Notes: generated from the letters alone by a model not told the origin. A DNA stretch of 32,730 nt from a virus (IMGVR_UViG_3300030339_000160:1-32730), one strand, 5' to 3'; numbered from the stretch's first letter, positions 5,307-12,270 are shown. Numbers and translations are program-made.

Positions 5307-7262
5307 TTAAGCGTGTCTTGCGTATGGGACTTCATCTTCCCATGTGAATAGGGGTTTCTTTGGCTCACTATCTACGATGAGACCTGTCAGGTCATTTCTG
5401 CCTGCCTTGCGGTCTTCCGTGAGCGTGGCCATGTCGTAATCATGCGATGTGACCATGAGGCCACCCGCGGGGATATTGATTTCCGTGCGCCCAAGGGCAG
5501 AGCGCAATGACGAGAGCAGCTCATGTGATTCGTCACGGTTTGTTTCGGGCAAAAGCTCCTTGAGCAGCTTGCGCTCACGTGCCTTGCGGGCTTGTCCTTC
5601 TGCCACCATCGTTTTCCCAACCACGTCCTCTGGACTTACCAGCGCGTCCACGGCCTGAATCAGTTGGGCTTCGCCTAGCAGTGTGCCATCAGAAGCAAAG
5701 GCCTGCGCAACGCGGAGATCCTCGGGATCATAGCGCAGCGTGATCTCGCGACCCTTGTAAACCGGCATGAACTCAGCCCAGTACCAGCAATCCAGCTCGA
5801 CGAGGCGGAACCCACGATGGTGGATGCGCCCAGACGCCGTGCGGGTGGTGAGCATACGTGCAGTTTCGGGCGTGACCCTGCGCATTGGGTGTTCTGATAT
5901 CAAAGCGTTCCACAACTGCGCACGTGTCTTGCCTTCGTGGTGCTTGCCTTGGCAGGGCATATTTGCGAACACGTCGAGCAGATAGGTGTCCACCATATCC
6001 TTGAACTCGGCGAAGTCGGGATAGATGCCCGCCTTCAGGTTGGCTTTCAGCTTCTCTGGCTTCTCGGCCACCGAGCCACCCTTGTAGCTTGGGAAAAGTT
6101 TATCAAAGCTGTTCTTGATCACTAGGAACTGCCGCTCAATGATCTTTGCACGTGCGTTCTTTACCACTGCAAAGTGGATGCGAAAACCCAGTCTGGACGC
6201 AAGGCTCTCCGCCCGCTGCTCGTCTTCGCAAATCCTGTGGCCTCGGGTCTGTCCTGAGAAATCCTTGTTGCGGTATTCGCGCCCATTGTCTAGGTACAGG
6301 TCATCGGGCAGGCCATATGTCTCAATGCCTCGCCTGATTGCACGTAGTGTGTTGTCCGTGCAGGGGTCTGATGTATGCACATGCCATCCCATTGGAAGGT
6401 ACGAGCGCATGTCGAGAAAGAGCGTGATGTAGCATGTTGCGGGAGCATCTTGTCCAGGGACTCGCACGAACACGTCCCATGTACGGGTGTCACCGACCCA
6501 GCATTGCCCCACAGGCAAGTTCGAGTAGTCGCGTTCAAGGTGGATGCCGTAACGATCCTCGAACGGTTTCTGGCCATAGCGGGCATGGAATATTGTTGCT
6601 GGTGCCAACTCTTTCTTGAGCCTGCGCTCGAAGGCGTGGAGGCTTGGGAATGTATTGTCATCAACATCATCACCAGCATCCTTAGCCCTGCCAAGAGCAA
6701 TCGTGCGGCAGAGCCATGCAGACCGCAGGTCTTGGGTCAGGTAGGCGTCCTTGAAGTAGTCGAACCAGCTATCGAGGACGGTTGACTTCCATGTTGTGGA
6801 TGTCCGTAGCAACGCATCTCTGCCTTCGCTTCGAACCAACGTCCGCACTCGATAGAGGCTTTTCGCACTCGTTGCCATGTCTGGGTTCACGCGGTTCCAG
6901 TTGCGCACCCAACTGCCTAGTTCCGCTGTGCCGACAACACCTGCGGAGCGGCTCAGGATCAGTGACCATTTATCGAAATAATTTTTGATTCGGGTCGGGG
7001 CGTTGTCGTAGGCGCGGCGAATGCTTTCGGTGTCTTCAACGACGACGTTCACCTCGGGAATCTCTGGCAGGTTTGCGCGGCTCCACGATTCTTGCGCCGT
7101 GGTGGGTAGCGATGATACTAGGATCTCGCTGCGAAGGCCTCCAGGGGCTCCTTTGGCGGGAACTTGGCGTGTCTCGTACTTGTGCAGCGCCATACGGACT
7201 GCTCGCTCCGTTATGCCCAGATGCTCGGCGGCCTCTTCGATTGGTATCCAGAGGTCTCTCAT
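5307..7262 (-). CDS. A: Mu-type DDE transposase (MuA homologue)
   Basis: 651 residues, close to MuA's 663. The N-terminal Mu-type HTH (residues 5-35, IPIEEAAEHLGITERAVR) binds sites at the element ends or enhancer. Residues 85-240 are the helical end-binding region. The RNase H-fold core keeps the triad: D258 in VGDTRTWD, D325 in YLDNGREY, E376 in AKIIERQF. The C-terminal part carries the Mu-transposase beta-barrel and a basic tail likely to contact B. It catalyses strand transfer for integration and replicative transposition. The start has GGGAGGA upstream and overlaps the preceding mini-gene by ATGA. Nothing suggests inactivation. Confidence 0.96.
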   Translation of the reverse strand: MRDLWIPIEEAAEHLGITERAVRMALHKYETRQVPAKGAPGGLRSEILVSSLPTTAQESWSRANLPEIPEVNVVVEDTESIRRAYDNAPTRIKNYFDKWSLILSRSAGVVGTAELGSWVRNWNRVNPDMATSAKSLYRVRTLVRSEGRDALLRTSTTWKSTVLDSWFDYFKDAYLTQDLRSAWLCRTIALGRAKDAGDDVDDNTFPSLHAFERRLKKELAPATIFHARYGQKPFEDRYGIHLERDYSNLPVGQCWVGDTRTWDVFVRVPGQDAPATCYITLFLDMRSYLPMGWHVHTSDPCTDNTLRAIRRGIETYGLPDDLYLDNGREYRNKDFSGQTRGHRICEDEQRAESLASRLGFRIHFAVVKNARAKIIERQFLVIKNSFDKLFPSYKGGSVAEKPEKLKANLKAGIYPDFAEFKDMVDTYLLDVFANMPCQGKHHEGKTRAQLWNALISEHPMRRVTPETARMLTTRTASGRIHHRGFRLVELDCWYWAEFMPVYKGREITLRYDPEDLRVAQAFASDGTLLGEAQLIQAVDALVSPEDVVGKTMVAEGQARKARERKLLKELLPETNRDESHELLSSLRSALGRTEINIPAGGLMVTSHDYDMATLTEDRKAGRNDLTGLIVDSEPKKPLFTWEDEVPYARHA

Positions 7263-7423
7263 GCAGTCCTCCCGCCATGTGGATGTGAGAATGCGATGAT
7301 GCGGTCAAGGACGGCACTGCGGCAGCTAGTACGTGTACACACAGGAAATCCATTAATTACGCATGATGCCGTGCGGTCTATGCACACAACACACCAGCGA
7401 CACTTGCTTAGTTGCATTGTCAT
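7259..7423 (-). CDS. 54-residue Cys-rich (zinc-ribbon-like) protein coupled to the transposase
   Basis: Starts at the ATG at 7423, overlapping the exonuclease stop (ATGA), and ends overlapping the transposase start (ATGA). It fills exactly the space between them with no competing frame. The protein has six cysteines. CRWCVVC is followed by single Cys residues and a TSC, which gives a C-x2-C ... C-x5-C arrangement after residue 8 that could bind zinc. The C-terminal part is a short helix and a basic tail. No known family recognised. Tight coupling to A suggests co-regulation with the transposase. Confidence 0.65.
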   Translation of the reverse strand: MTMQLSKCRWCVVCIDRTASCVINGFPVCTRTSCRSAVLDRIIAFSHPHGGRTA

Positions 7424-7956
7424 TGTTGCGGTCCTGTCAATGGTGAAAGGTGGTCTAGGATGCGCATCAGATGTTTGGCCTGTGCTGTCGCATCTTGGAG
7501 CGCGTTGTGTCTCATCACTGGCGGGGCGAACGGAATGCTGGGCACAAGGGCACGGAGTGTCCTGTAGCAACGGTTCTGACGAAATGTCCATGGGACAACG
7601 CGGTTCCCAATTCGATATGCTTCGGCAAGAAGGACGTTGTCGAAGTCTGATCCATTGCCCCATACTTCAATCTCTGGACCGAGACATGAGATGTAACGCT
7701 CAAAAACAGAAAGTGCTTCGCCTATGGGAATCCCTAAGTTGTGGAGCTCAGCCAAGGCATCATAGCTTTGCTGCTCCCACCATTGCACGGTTTCGGGATC
7801 TGTCTTTAGGCCGTAGTCCGCTGACGATCTAAGGTCAATCCATTCATAAAAAGAACTGCGAATCTCATTGTCGCCGAACTCGACTGCGCCGATGCAAAGG
7901 ATCACACTACCTGGTCTAGTGCCAAAGGTCTCAAGGTCAAGCATGATGCGTTTCAT
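7420..7956 (-). CDS. DEDDh 3'-5' exonuclease (Rv2179c-like)
   Basis: 178 residues. The DEDDh residues are present: D7 and E9 in MLDLETFG, D104 or D106 in GNGSDFDN, H150 and D155 in RHNALQDATAQA. The short length and the TDPETVQWW segment (52-60) resemble the phage/mycobacterial Rv2179c-like exoribonuclease family rather than a polymerase proofreading domain. It would trim RNA or DNA 3' ends during phage replication or block a host defence; the substrate is not shown. GGAGAGG lies before the ATG at 7956. It overlaps the upstream gene by 20 bp. Confidence 0.85.
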   Translation of the reverse strand: MKRIMLDLETFGTRPGSVILCIGAVEFGDNEIRSSFYEWIDLRSSADYGLKTDPETVQWWEQQSYDALAELHNLGIPIGEALSVFERYISCLGPEIEVWGNGSDFDNVLLAEAYRIGNRVVPWTFRQNRCYRTLRALVPSIPFAPPVMRHNALQDATAQAKHLMRILDHLSPLTGPQQ

Positions 7957-8188
7957 TCATCACCTCTCCGTTGATTACTCTTCTGTCTTTTCCGATAGCC
8001 ATGTCAATGCCTACGATCACAACGATTCCCGGCATCAATGTTCCGAGGTAACATGCGCCACGGCCTCCTTTCTTGTGTTGCCATCCGCATGAACATTTAT
8101 CCTTTGCTTGTCCATTGCCGCCCCTGGTGCATTCGGAACAGTCAACACATAACCTTTTTGATGAGTCATAAAATGAATGGATCTTCAT
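7937..8188 (-). CDS. Small Cys-rich protein, function unknown
   Basis: 83 residues from the ATG at 8188, which has GGGAG upstream and overlaps the previous stop by ATGA. Cysteines 14, 17, 20, 32, 34 and 46 make a dense cluster (LCVDCSEC, then CSC) likely to bind a metal. A hydrophobic stretch (LMPGIVVIVGIDMAIG, 51-66) follows. No family recognised. It belongs to the early region between the dNTP hydrolase and the exonuclease, where phages keep small host-takeover proteins. Confidence 0.55.
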   Translation of the reverse strand: MKIHSFYDSSKRLCVDCSECTRGGNGQAKDKCSCGWQHKKGGRGACYLGTLMPGIVVIVGIDMAIGKDRRVINGEVMNETHHA

Positions 8189-8622
8189 CGTACATTCTCC
8201 CGGATATGCTCGATAGCCTTGCCCGGAGCTGCCGTGTGCCAATCGGACAACTTTCGGTTTTCATTAACGGTCTGCTTCCTCTGAAGCTCGGCTATAATCT
8301 CTTCTGGCGTATAGCCACAGCGTATGGCTCCATCAAAGGCCAGGATAATGATGTCTGTCCATTCTTCGATGAGACCTCTAGAATTAATGACCTCGTCCAT
8401 CTCCTTTTTGATGTGATCCAGAATCCCGTAGGTGCGGTTTCCTAGGCCGAAAGTTTTTTCAGAGAAAAGGATTTGACGATATAGGTGTGAAAGCAAACTG
8501 AATTCAGGTGGGTCACTTTCTTTCGGGGTTAGAACTTCAGCGAGTTCTATTAAAAGTGTCTGAGCGTGTGCTTCGACAAGGCTTTGCACCGCCATTCGTA
8601 CGTTGGCATAATTCTTTTCCAT
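8185..8622 (-). CDS. MazZ/DUF550-like dATP/dGTP diphosphohydrolase
   Basis: 145 residues. The DUF550 core is clear: the EKTFGLGNRT segment (55-64), HIKKEMDEV with E74 and E77, EEWTDIIILAFDG with E87 and D90, and the closing WHTAAPGKAIEHIRE. These acidic residues are the MazG-type magnesium site for cleaving dNTPs to dNMP and PPi. DUF550 enzymes are frequent in temperate and Mu-like phages; some (MazZ) support 2-aminoadenine genomes, but no PurZ-like gene is present here. CAGGAG precedes the ATG. The first 86 bp overlap the upstream gene. Confidence 0.85.
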   Translation of the reverse strand: MEKNYANVRMAVQSLVEAHAQTLLIELAEVLTPKESDPPEFSLLSHLYRQILFSEKTFGLGNRTYGILDHIKKEMDEVINSRGLIEEWTDIIILAFDGAIRCGYTPEEIIAELQRKQTVNENRKLSDWHTAAPGKAIEHIRENVR

Positions 8623-8923
8623 GTTTTTTCTCCTGTTTTGTCAACCATTCTTTTGCTGTTGTGAGTGCATCGATCAGTGCTTGCGCTGACTGCGATGTCG
8701 TTAATACTATCGATGTGTGCACGTTGGGCGCTCTCCATCCGTTTTCAATGGGAACAATCCCCAAGGCCATGTCCGAAAGGTCTGCGGGCAAGTAGTTCAG
8801 CGTGATTAAATTGACCGCAAACGCAGATAACTCGGTTGCATGGCCGAGTACTATTACCTCATCTCCTGCACCCAAGGCGATAGTGCGGCGCAGACGGGAT
8901 TCAGTGAGAGTATCAACGAGCAT
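8537..8923 (-). CDS. Hypothetical early protein, 128 residues
   Basis: Starts at the ATG at 8923, with a run of G residues upstream, and overlaps the preceding 58-residue gene by 11 bp. The first 95 residues look like a real folded protein: alternating strands (DEVIVLGHATEL), a hydrophobic core and an ALIDALTTAKEWL helix. The last 35 residues are basic, low in hydrophobics, and lie wholly inside the next gene's reading region. This 86-bp overlap is much longer than others in the operon; a lost stop or a frameshift may have extended the gene. No family recognised. Confidence 0.55.
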   Translation of the reverse strand: MLVDTLTESRLRRTIALGAGDEVIVLGHATELSAFAVNLITLNYLPADLSDMALGIVPIENGWRAPNVHTSIVLTTSQSAQALIDALTTAKEWLTKQEKKHGKELCQRTNGGAKPCRSTRSDTFNRTR

Positions 8924-9089
8924 CACTAGCCCCCCGTACTTCTGCAATTAGAGCCTCAAGTTCCATGAGAAATATTCGCTCACGCATTTTATCGCGTGGG
9001 GCATGGTTGAATACGAAGACGTTCAGTGCCGAATAGTTCTCATGCGCTACCATCTCATGGCAGGCCCTATTCCAAGTGGGGATTTTCAT
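8913..9089 (-). CDS. Small early protein, 58 residues
   Basis: Found by reading the gap on the minus strand. The ATG at 9089 has a strong GAGGAGG upstream and overlaps the BRO gene's stop (ATGA). The frame ends at a TGA at 8915-8913. The product starts MKIPTWNRACHEMV, has an NVFVFNHAPRDKM segment and a helical, acidic C-terminal half (FLMELEALIAEVRGA). It looks like a small mostly helical protein. No family recognised; support comes from the ribosome-binding site and the exact fit into the operon. Confidence 0.6.
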   Translation of the reverse strand: MKIPTWNRACHEMVAHENYSALNVFVFNHAPRDKMRERIFLMELEALIAEVRGASDAR

Positions 9090-9802
9090 GCCACCTCCTC
9101 GAAGTATTTGCTTACGATGTAGCCCAAGAAGTCTTTCTCAGTCGCGAACTCAATCCCTTCCTTGGATAGACGTGCACGCTCTTCACCAAGTTTTGCCGCG
9201 ACTGGCTTTTCGAACTCCATCTTGAAGTGGGTTGGGAAAAAGTCGAGCTGCTCATACAGCGCCTTTTCTTTGGCCTTCGCAGCATCTATGATGGCTTGGC
9301 CTTCGGGTGATGGGTTCAGCTTGCGGGAATTGTATTTGCCGTTGTGCCGCAGGCTGACCAAAACGACTTCATACACCCAGCGCTCAAACGCCTTGGCCTG
9401 CGGCTTCTCTGAATTAGTGATCAAGCGATAAAGGTCGGGCTCGCTGATGAACAGAATCATCTGCTGGCCACCATTGGTACGAATCTTTCTCTTAAGTGTG
9501 TATTTGCTGCAATGATTGGCGATGGCATCGGAGCTATTCTGATACCCGAGAATGGAGCATACGTCTGCCGCCTTGAACCAGAACTGACCTGTTGAATCGG
9601 TTACGCGGCCTAGTGTCTTGTCTGACCATACCAGTTGGCGATAGTCGTTGACTAACTCGACCTGGACTGGTTCCGGGTAGACAAAATCAGCGGGTAGCTC
9701 AAATGACTCGGAATCCCGTTGGGCGGGGTGCAAAGGGTATAGCGTTTCGCTATACCCTTTGGTGGCTACGAGGGCGTTTTTTGAGGGTGTTTTTGTGGTC
9801 AT
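9086..9802 (-). CDS. BRO-N domain protein (antirepressor type)
   Basis: 238 residues from the ATG at 9802, behind AGGAGGAGG; a longer upstream frame merely re-reads the previous gene. Residues 60-155 carry the BRO-N pattern: WFKAADVCSILGYQNSSDAI, then FISEPDLYRLITNSEKPQA and FERWVYEVVLVSLR. BRO-N proteins bind DNA and often act as antirepressors. The C-terminal 80 residues are helical and charged. The N-terminal 45 residues are poorly conserved in character and contain a perfect 14-bp hairpin in the DNA. As the second gene of the early operon it could help switch the phage from lysogeny to lytic growth. Confidence 0.82.
   Translation of the reverse strand: MTTKTPSKNALVATKGYSETLYPLHPAQRDSESFELPADFVYPEPVQVELVNDYRQLVWSDKTLGRVTDSTGQFWFKAADVCSILGYQNSSDAIANHCSKYTLKRKIRTNGGQQMILFISEPDLYRLITNSEKPQAKAFERWVYEVVLVSLRHNGKYNSRKLNPSPEGQAIIDAAKAKEKALYEQLDFFPTHFKMEFEKPVAAKLGEERARLSKEGIEFATEKDFLGYIVSKYFEEVA
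9731..9761 (-). repeat. Perfect 14-bp inverted repeat within the BRO gene
   Basis: CAAAGGGTATAGCG (9731-9744) and CGCTATACCCTTTG (9748-9761) are exact reverse complements around TTT. It lies about 42-72 nt into the BRO coding sequence. In the mRNA it would form a 14-bp hairpin with a 3-base loop. Function is unknown: an attenuator, a protein-binding site or an inserted element are possible. Confidence 0.85.
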
Positions 9803-9990
9803 CAGGCGGCCTCCTCCTGCATGACTCCGAGATGTTCTAGGATGGGTTTCAGTTGGTTGTTTGTCCGGTCTCCTCGGCTCACTTCCCTTATATACTGGGT
9901 TGGATAGACCTTTCCAGCCAGCTTGGAGACCTCCCTTGCTACAGCCTTCCAAGAGATTCTTGTAACTGTGAGTTGTGGATTTTTAATCAT
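9802..9990 (-). CDS. Ner/Cro-like small DNA-binding protein, promoter-proximal
   Basis: 62 residues, the first gene of the leftward operon, behind CAGGAG. The sequence is basic and helical. Residues 14-31 and 34-52 (YIREVSRGDRTNNQLKPIL) resemble the last helices of a Cro/HTH domain. In Mu the first early gene, ner, represses the early and repressor promoters; the position here matches exactly. Homology to Ner itself is not visible, so the role is inferred from place and size. Confidence 0.6.
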   Translation of the reverse strand: MIKNPQLTVTRISWKAVAREVSKLAGKVYPTQYIREVSRGDRTNNQLKPILEHLGVMQEEAA

Positions 9991-10004
9991 AGACTCCTGC
10001 GTTT

Positions 10005-10032
10005 ATTATGTTTCATTTGTGGTGGTGGTTAA
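10005..10032 (-). promoter_or_regulatory. Candidate leftward early promoter
   Basis: On the minus strand, TTAACC (10032-10027) and CATAAT (10010-10005) are spaced by 16 bp, a fair match to the sigma70 consensus. They lie just upstream of the first early gene. The -35 overlaps a TAACAC operator half-site, so the repressor could block it. Confidence 0.5.
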
Positions 10033-10058
10033 CACCACTACATAACACAATCTAAAAC
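10029..10058 (+). promoter_or_regulatory. Candidate repressor promoter
   Basis: TTAACA (10029-10034) and TAAAAC (10053-10058) are spaced by 18 bp. The -35 overlaps the -35 of the opposing early promoter, so the two would compete. The predicted start lies only a few bases before the TTG start of the repressor, implying a very short leader. Confidence 0.4.
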
Positions 10059-10083
10059 ACAGGTAACACATTGTCAAGTGTTA
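10030..10083. promoter_or_regulatory. Operator cluster of TAACAC half-sites
   Basis: TAACAC occurs at 10030-10035, 10043-10048 and 10064-10069, and as its complement GTGTTA at 10078-10083. The last two make an inverted pair with an 8-bp spacer over the repressor start. The same half-site forms a perfect palindrome inside the repressor gene. This is the expected position for repressor/Ner control. Confidence 0.6.
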
Positions 10084-10655
10084 TTGAAAAAAATGTTTTA
10101 TTGAATGATTTAGCGAAAGTCAGGTCATTTGGTATGGAACGCTATGGATCAATGAAGAGTTTTGCCAAAGATCTAGGCATATCTCCTCAAAATTTGAACT
10201 CATATTTGAAAGGTGAGAGGCGCTTTGGAGCAAAACAACTGCAACGCTTAAATTCTATAGGCTTTGATTTGGCTCAACTCCAATATTCAAATAAGCATAA
10301 TGTGTTATCTGATAACACTAATATTGTACAGCAAGTCGCACAATCAATGACTCCTCCGAGTATTTTCCCCGACATAAAACGCGCTTGCCGTTTGATGTCG
10401 TGTGAACCTGCAGACATAGCGCGTGGAGTTGGCGCGGATCCTTCTGTAGGGGAGGCATGGGCTGACGGAAATGATCGCCCAACTTATGATCAGCTGGCGA
10501 GTCTATATCACCAAGTGCTTGCTTTAGCTTTGCATTGCTGTGGTGAGGCCACTCCTAAAAACCTTTCTGCCTATGAATTGATGCAGGTAAAAGCCGTCCT
10601 CGCGCTCCATCAAAAAGAATCCGAGGCTCCGTCTACCGAGACGAATGTGGGATGA
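10071..10655 (+). CDS. cI-like phage repressor with two HTH-like regions
   Basis: 194 residues from a TTG at 10071; no ATG occurs before residue 22, and only a weak CAGG precedes the TTG, so the exact start is uncertain. Residues 27-52 form a clear helix-turn-helix (SMKSFAKDLGISPQNLNSYLKGE). Residues 105-145 (ADIARGVGADPSVGEAWADG, then YDQLASLY) read as a second HTH-like region. There is no S24 peptidase domain, so it is not a self-cleaving CI/LexA protein and would need an antirepressor or proteolysis for release. It reads away from the early operon, as Mu c does. Confidence 0.8.
   Translation: MSSVIEKNVLLNDLAKVRSFGMERYGSMKSFAKDLGISPQNLNSYLKGERRFGAKQLQRLNSIGFDLAQLQYSNKHNVLSDNTNIVQQVAQSMTPPSIFPDIKRACRLMSCEPADIARGVGADPSVGEAWADGNDRPTYDQLASLYHQVLALALHCCGEATPKNLSAYELMQVKAVLALHQKESEAPSTETNVG
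10302..10318. promoter_or_regulatory. Perfect 17-bp palindrome within the repressor gene
   Basis: GTGTTATC (10302-10309), T, GATAACAC (10311-10318): an exact 8-bp inverted repeat with a 1-bp centre. It shares the TAACAC half-site with the control region, so it is a likely intragenic operator for autoregulation or looping. Confidence 0.65.
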
Positions 10656-10659
10656 TCTG

Positions 10660-10674
10660 GGTTAACTTTTAACC
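10660..10674. repeat. AT-rich hairpin between repressor and cargo genes
   Basis: GGTTAA (10660-10665), CTT, TTAACC (10669-10674). It lies 5 bp past the repressor stop with no T-run following. It may be a weak terminator/attenuator or another binding site; it shares GTTAAC with the control region. Confidence 0.35.
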
Positions 10675-10698
10675 ACACTACAAACAGGAGAGGACTCG

Positions 10699-11658
10699 TT
10701 GAAAAATCCAGGGAAAAAACTAGTAGCAAAGCTTGAGCGATTTGATGCCGCAGAACCCATAGCAATGAATAAGTTCGGGGTAGTAAAATACAAGAATAAA
10801 GCCGCATTGAAATGGCATGATAAACTCAATCTTTGGGCTTGGCTTTTTGGTCCTCTCTATTACTTCTACCAAGGCCTCTTCGCTAAAGGCATTGCCCTCA
10901 CTGGATTCATACTCATAATCTATGGAATCATGTGTAGCATTCTGTTGACTTTCGGGATTGATGCATATTCTAAATCAGCACCTGCGACGGGAGCGATCTT
11001 CGCTGCATATGCTAATATCGACATTTGGAAATTGCACCGGAATCGGGAAATATTCTGGCCTGCCATTTCCTATTTCAGAGGAGCGCGTAGTGTTGCAATA
11101 TTGCTCTTTGGCTTTATTGCGTTGTTTCTTTGTGAAATGCAAGTTGAAGCACTCAAAAATAATCGTTCCTTTTCTGAGGAAATGACTGAGACGTTTAAGA
11201 CAGAGCCTTCGCAGGTTGATTCTACTGCAATGCGAAAATTATTCACTGCCGATATCGATCGGTTGTTTCGTGTCGAAGAACGTGAGAGCGCGGTTATTAA
11301 CGCCATCGGTGTCGCAAATGAAAAGATCAGCAAAGGACAAGGAGACGTATATGAGACTGTCATCATTGTACGTAACGCTCAAGCATCTATTGACCGTATG
11401 ATTTCTGGATATCTTCAATACACTCCAAGCAACGAGTTGCCTAGCGACATTCAAGATTCACTTTCGCGAATTGCAAAAGTTATGGCTCAGGGATCTCAAC
11501 GGCGTAAAGACGGAATGGTTTCATATGAAAAGTTCCTAAATGACCAAAGACCTAGCGACTTAGCGGATATGAATAGCTCATTTGAATCGTATCAGGCTGC
11601 CGGAATTCAAGTCGGCTCTATGATTGGCCAATTGAAAACGATTTTGGGAATTAATTAA
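10699..11658 (+). CDS. DUF2628 membrane protein (cargo gene)
   Basis: 319 residues from a TTG at 10699 with AGGAGAGG upstream. Residues 45-62 (WAWLFGPLYYFYQGLF) and 100-115 (ANIDIWKLHRN) match DUF2628, a family of small integral membrane proteins. Hydrophobic segments lie at about 45-58, 65-88 and 131-147. The C-terminal 170 residues are soluble, helical and charged, longer than usual for the family. It follows the repressor on the same strand, is richer in AT than the phage genes, and is likely expressed in the lysogen. A conversion or superinfection-exclusion role is inference only. Confidence 0.7.
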   Translation: MKNPGKKLVAKLERFDAAEPIAMNKFGVVKYKNKAALKWHDKLNLWAWLFGPLYYFYQGLFAKGIALTGFILIIYGIMCSILLTFGIDAYSKSAPATGAIFAAYANIDIWKLHRNREIFWPAISYFRGARSVAILLFGFIALFLCEMQVEALKNNRSFSEEMTETFKTEPSQVDSTAMRKLFTADIDRLFRVEERESAVINAIGVANEKISKGQGDVYETVIIVRNAQASIDRMISGYLQYTPSNELPSDIQDSLSRIAKVMAQGSQRRKDGMVSYEKFLNDQRPSDLADMNSSFESYQAAGIQVGSMIGQLKTILGIN

Positions 11659-11671
11659 ACAAGAAGACCAA

Positions 11672-12172
11672 ATGAGATCATTCATTTCAGTGTTTAGCCT
11701 ACTAGCCTGCTTTCTTTTGTTGCAATCATGTGATGACAAAGAACAAGGGAGGCGATCAAATCCCTCAAATGATGTCGGTAACTCATCACCTATAACAACA
11801 AATTTCCTTCGCATCCCAACAAGCGATGATAACGATAATGCTAACCGCTTATTGAAAAAATTTCATCTTAAAGTTGACACGATCTATGATTTCTCCAGCT
11901 TCCACTCGATCAAGACTAAACTTAAGATCATGGGAGGTGGAGACTACGAGTTTATCAAGTTTTCTGTAGCACATGATTCAACAAGAATGAATGGATTATA
12001 TGAGGCTGAATTAATTGCTCGCCATCTTCAAACTTATTGGGAAATGATTTACTACAAAGTGATTAATCAAACATGGATTGTTGAGCATTCAGGTAGTTCT
12101 GATGGTTCTACTTCATTAATACGAATAATTAAGGTCGCAAAAGGTCGTAACCCTAATTTGAACAAGGAATGA
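11672..12172 (+). CDS. Predicted lipoprotein (cargo gene)
   Basis: 166 residues. The N-terminus is a short lipoprotein signal: basic start, hydrophobic core, and a lipobox LLLQSC with the lipidated cysteine at residue 20 followed by DD. The mature part is a polar linker (about 21-55) and then a compact alpha/beta domain ending in a basic tail. No family recognised. It lies 13 bp after the DUF2628 gene, so the two are probably co-transcribed. A membrane protein plus a lipoprotein next to a repressor is a common pattern for prophage genes that alter the host surface. The function is unknown. Confidence 0.65.
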   Translation: MRSFISVFSLLACFLLLQSCDDKEQGRRSNPSNDVGNSSPITTNFLRIPTSDDNDNANRLLKKFHLKVDTIYDFSSFHSIKTKLKIMGGGDYEFIKFSVAHDSTRMNGLYEAELIARHLQTYWEMIYYKVINQTWIVEHSGSSDGSTSLIRIIKVAKGRNPNLNKE

Positions 12173-12270
12173 TGCAGAGAATCAGGATTTTACTTTGTTT
12201 GCAATCGTTATGAAAATCCTTGCGAACCCTTCTGGTGTTTGGTTTCTTGAGTCTGCCTAAATTGGCGTGC

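Noticed and set aside
4370-5347. 325-codon rightward frame opposite the B gene
   Set aside because: It lies almost exactly antisense to a well-supported MuB-type ATPase, has no ribosome-binding site and no recognisable domain.
7164-7832. 222-codon rightward frame
   Set aside because: Antisense to the exonuclease, the Cys-rich mini-gene and the transposase start, all of which have motifs or coupling; the product is compositionally odd.
12209-12259. 16-codon possible leader peptide before the methyltransferase
   Set aside because: No ribosome-binding site, no attenuator hairpin and no amino-acid bias to support regulation.
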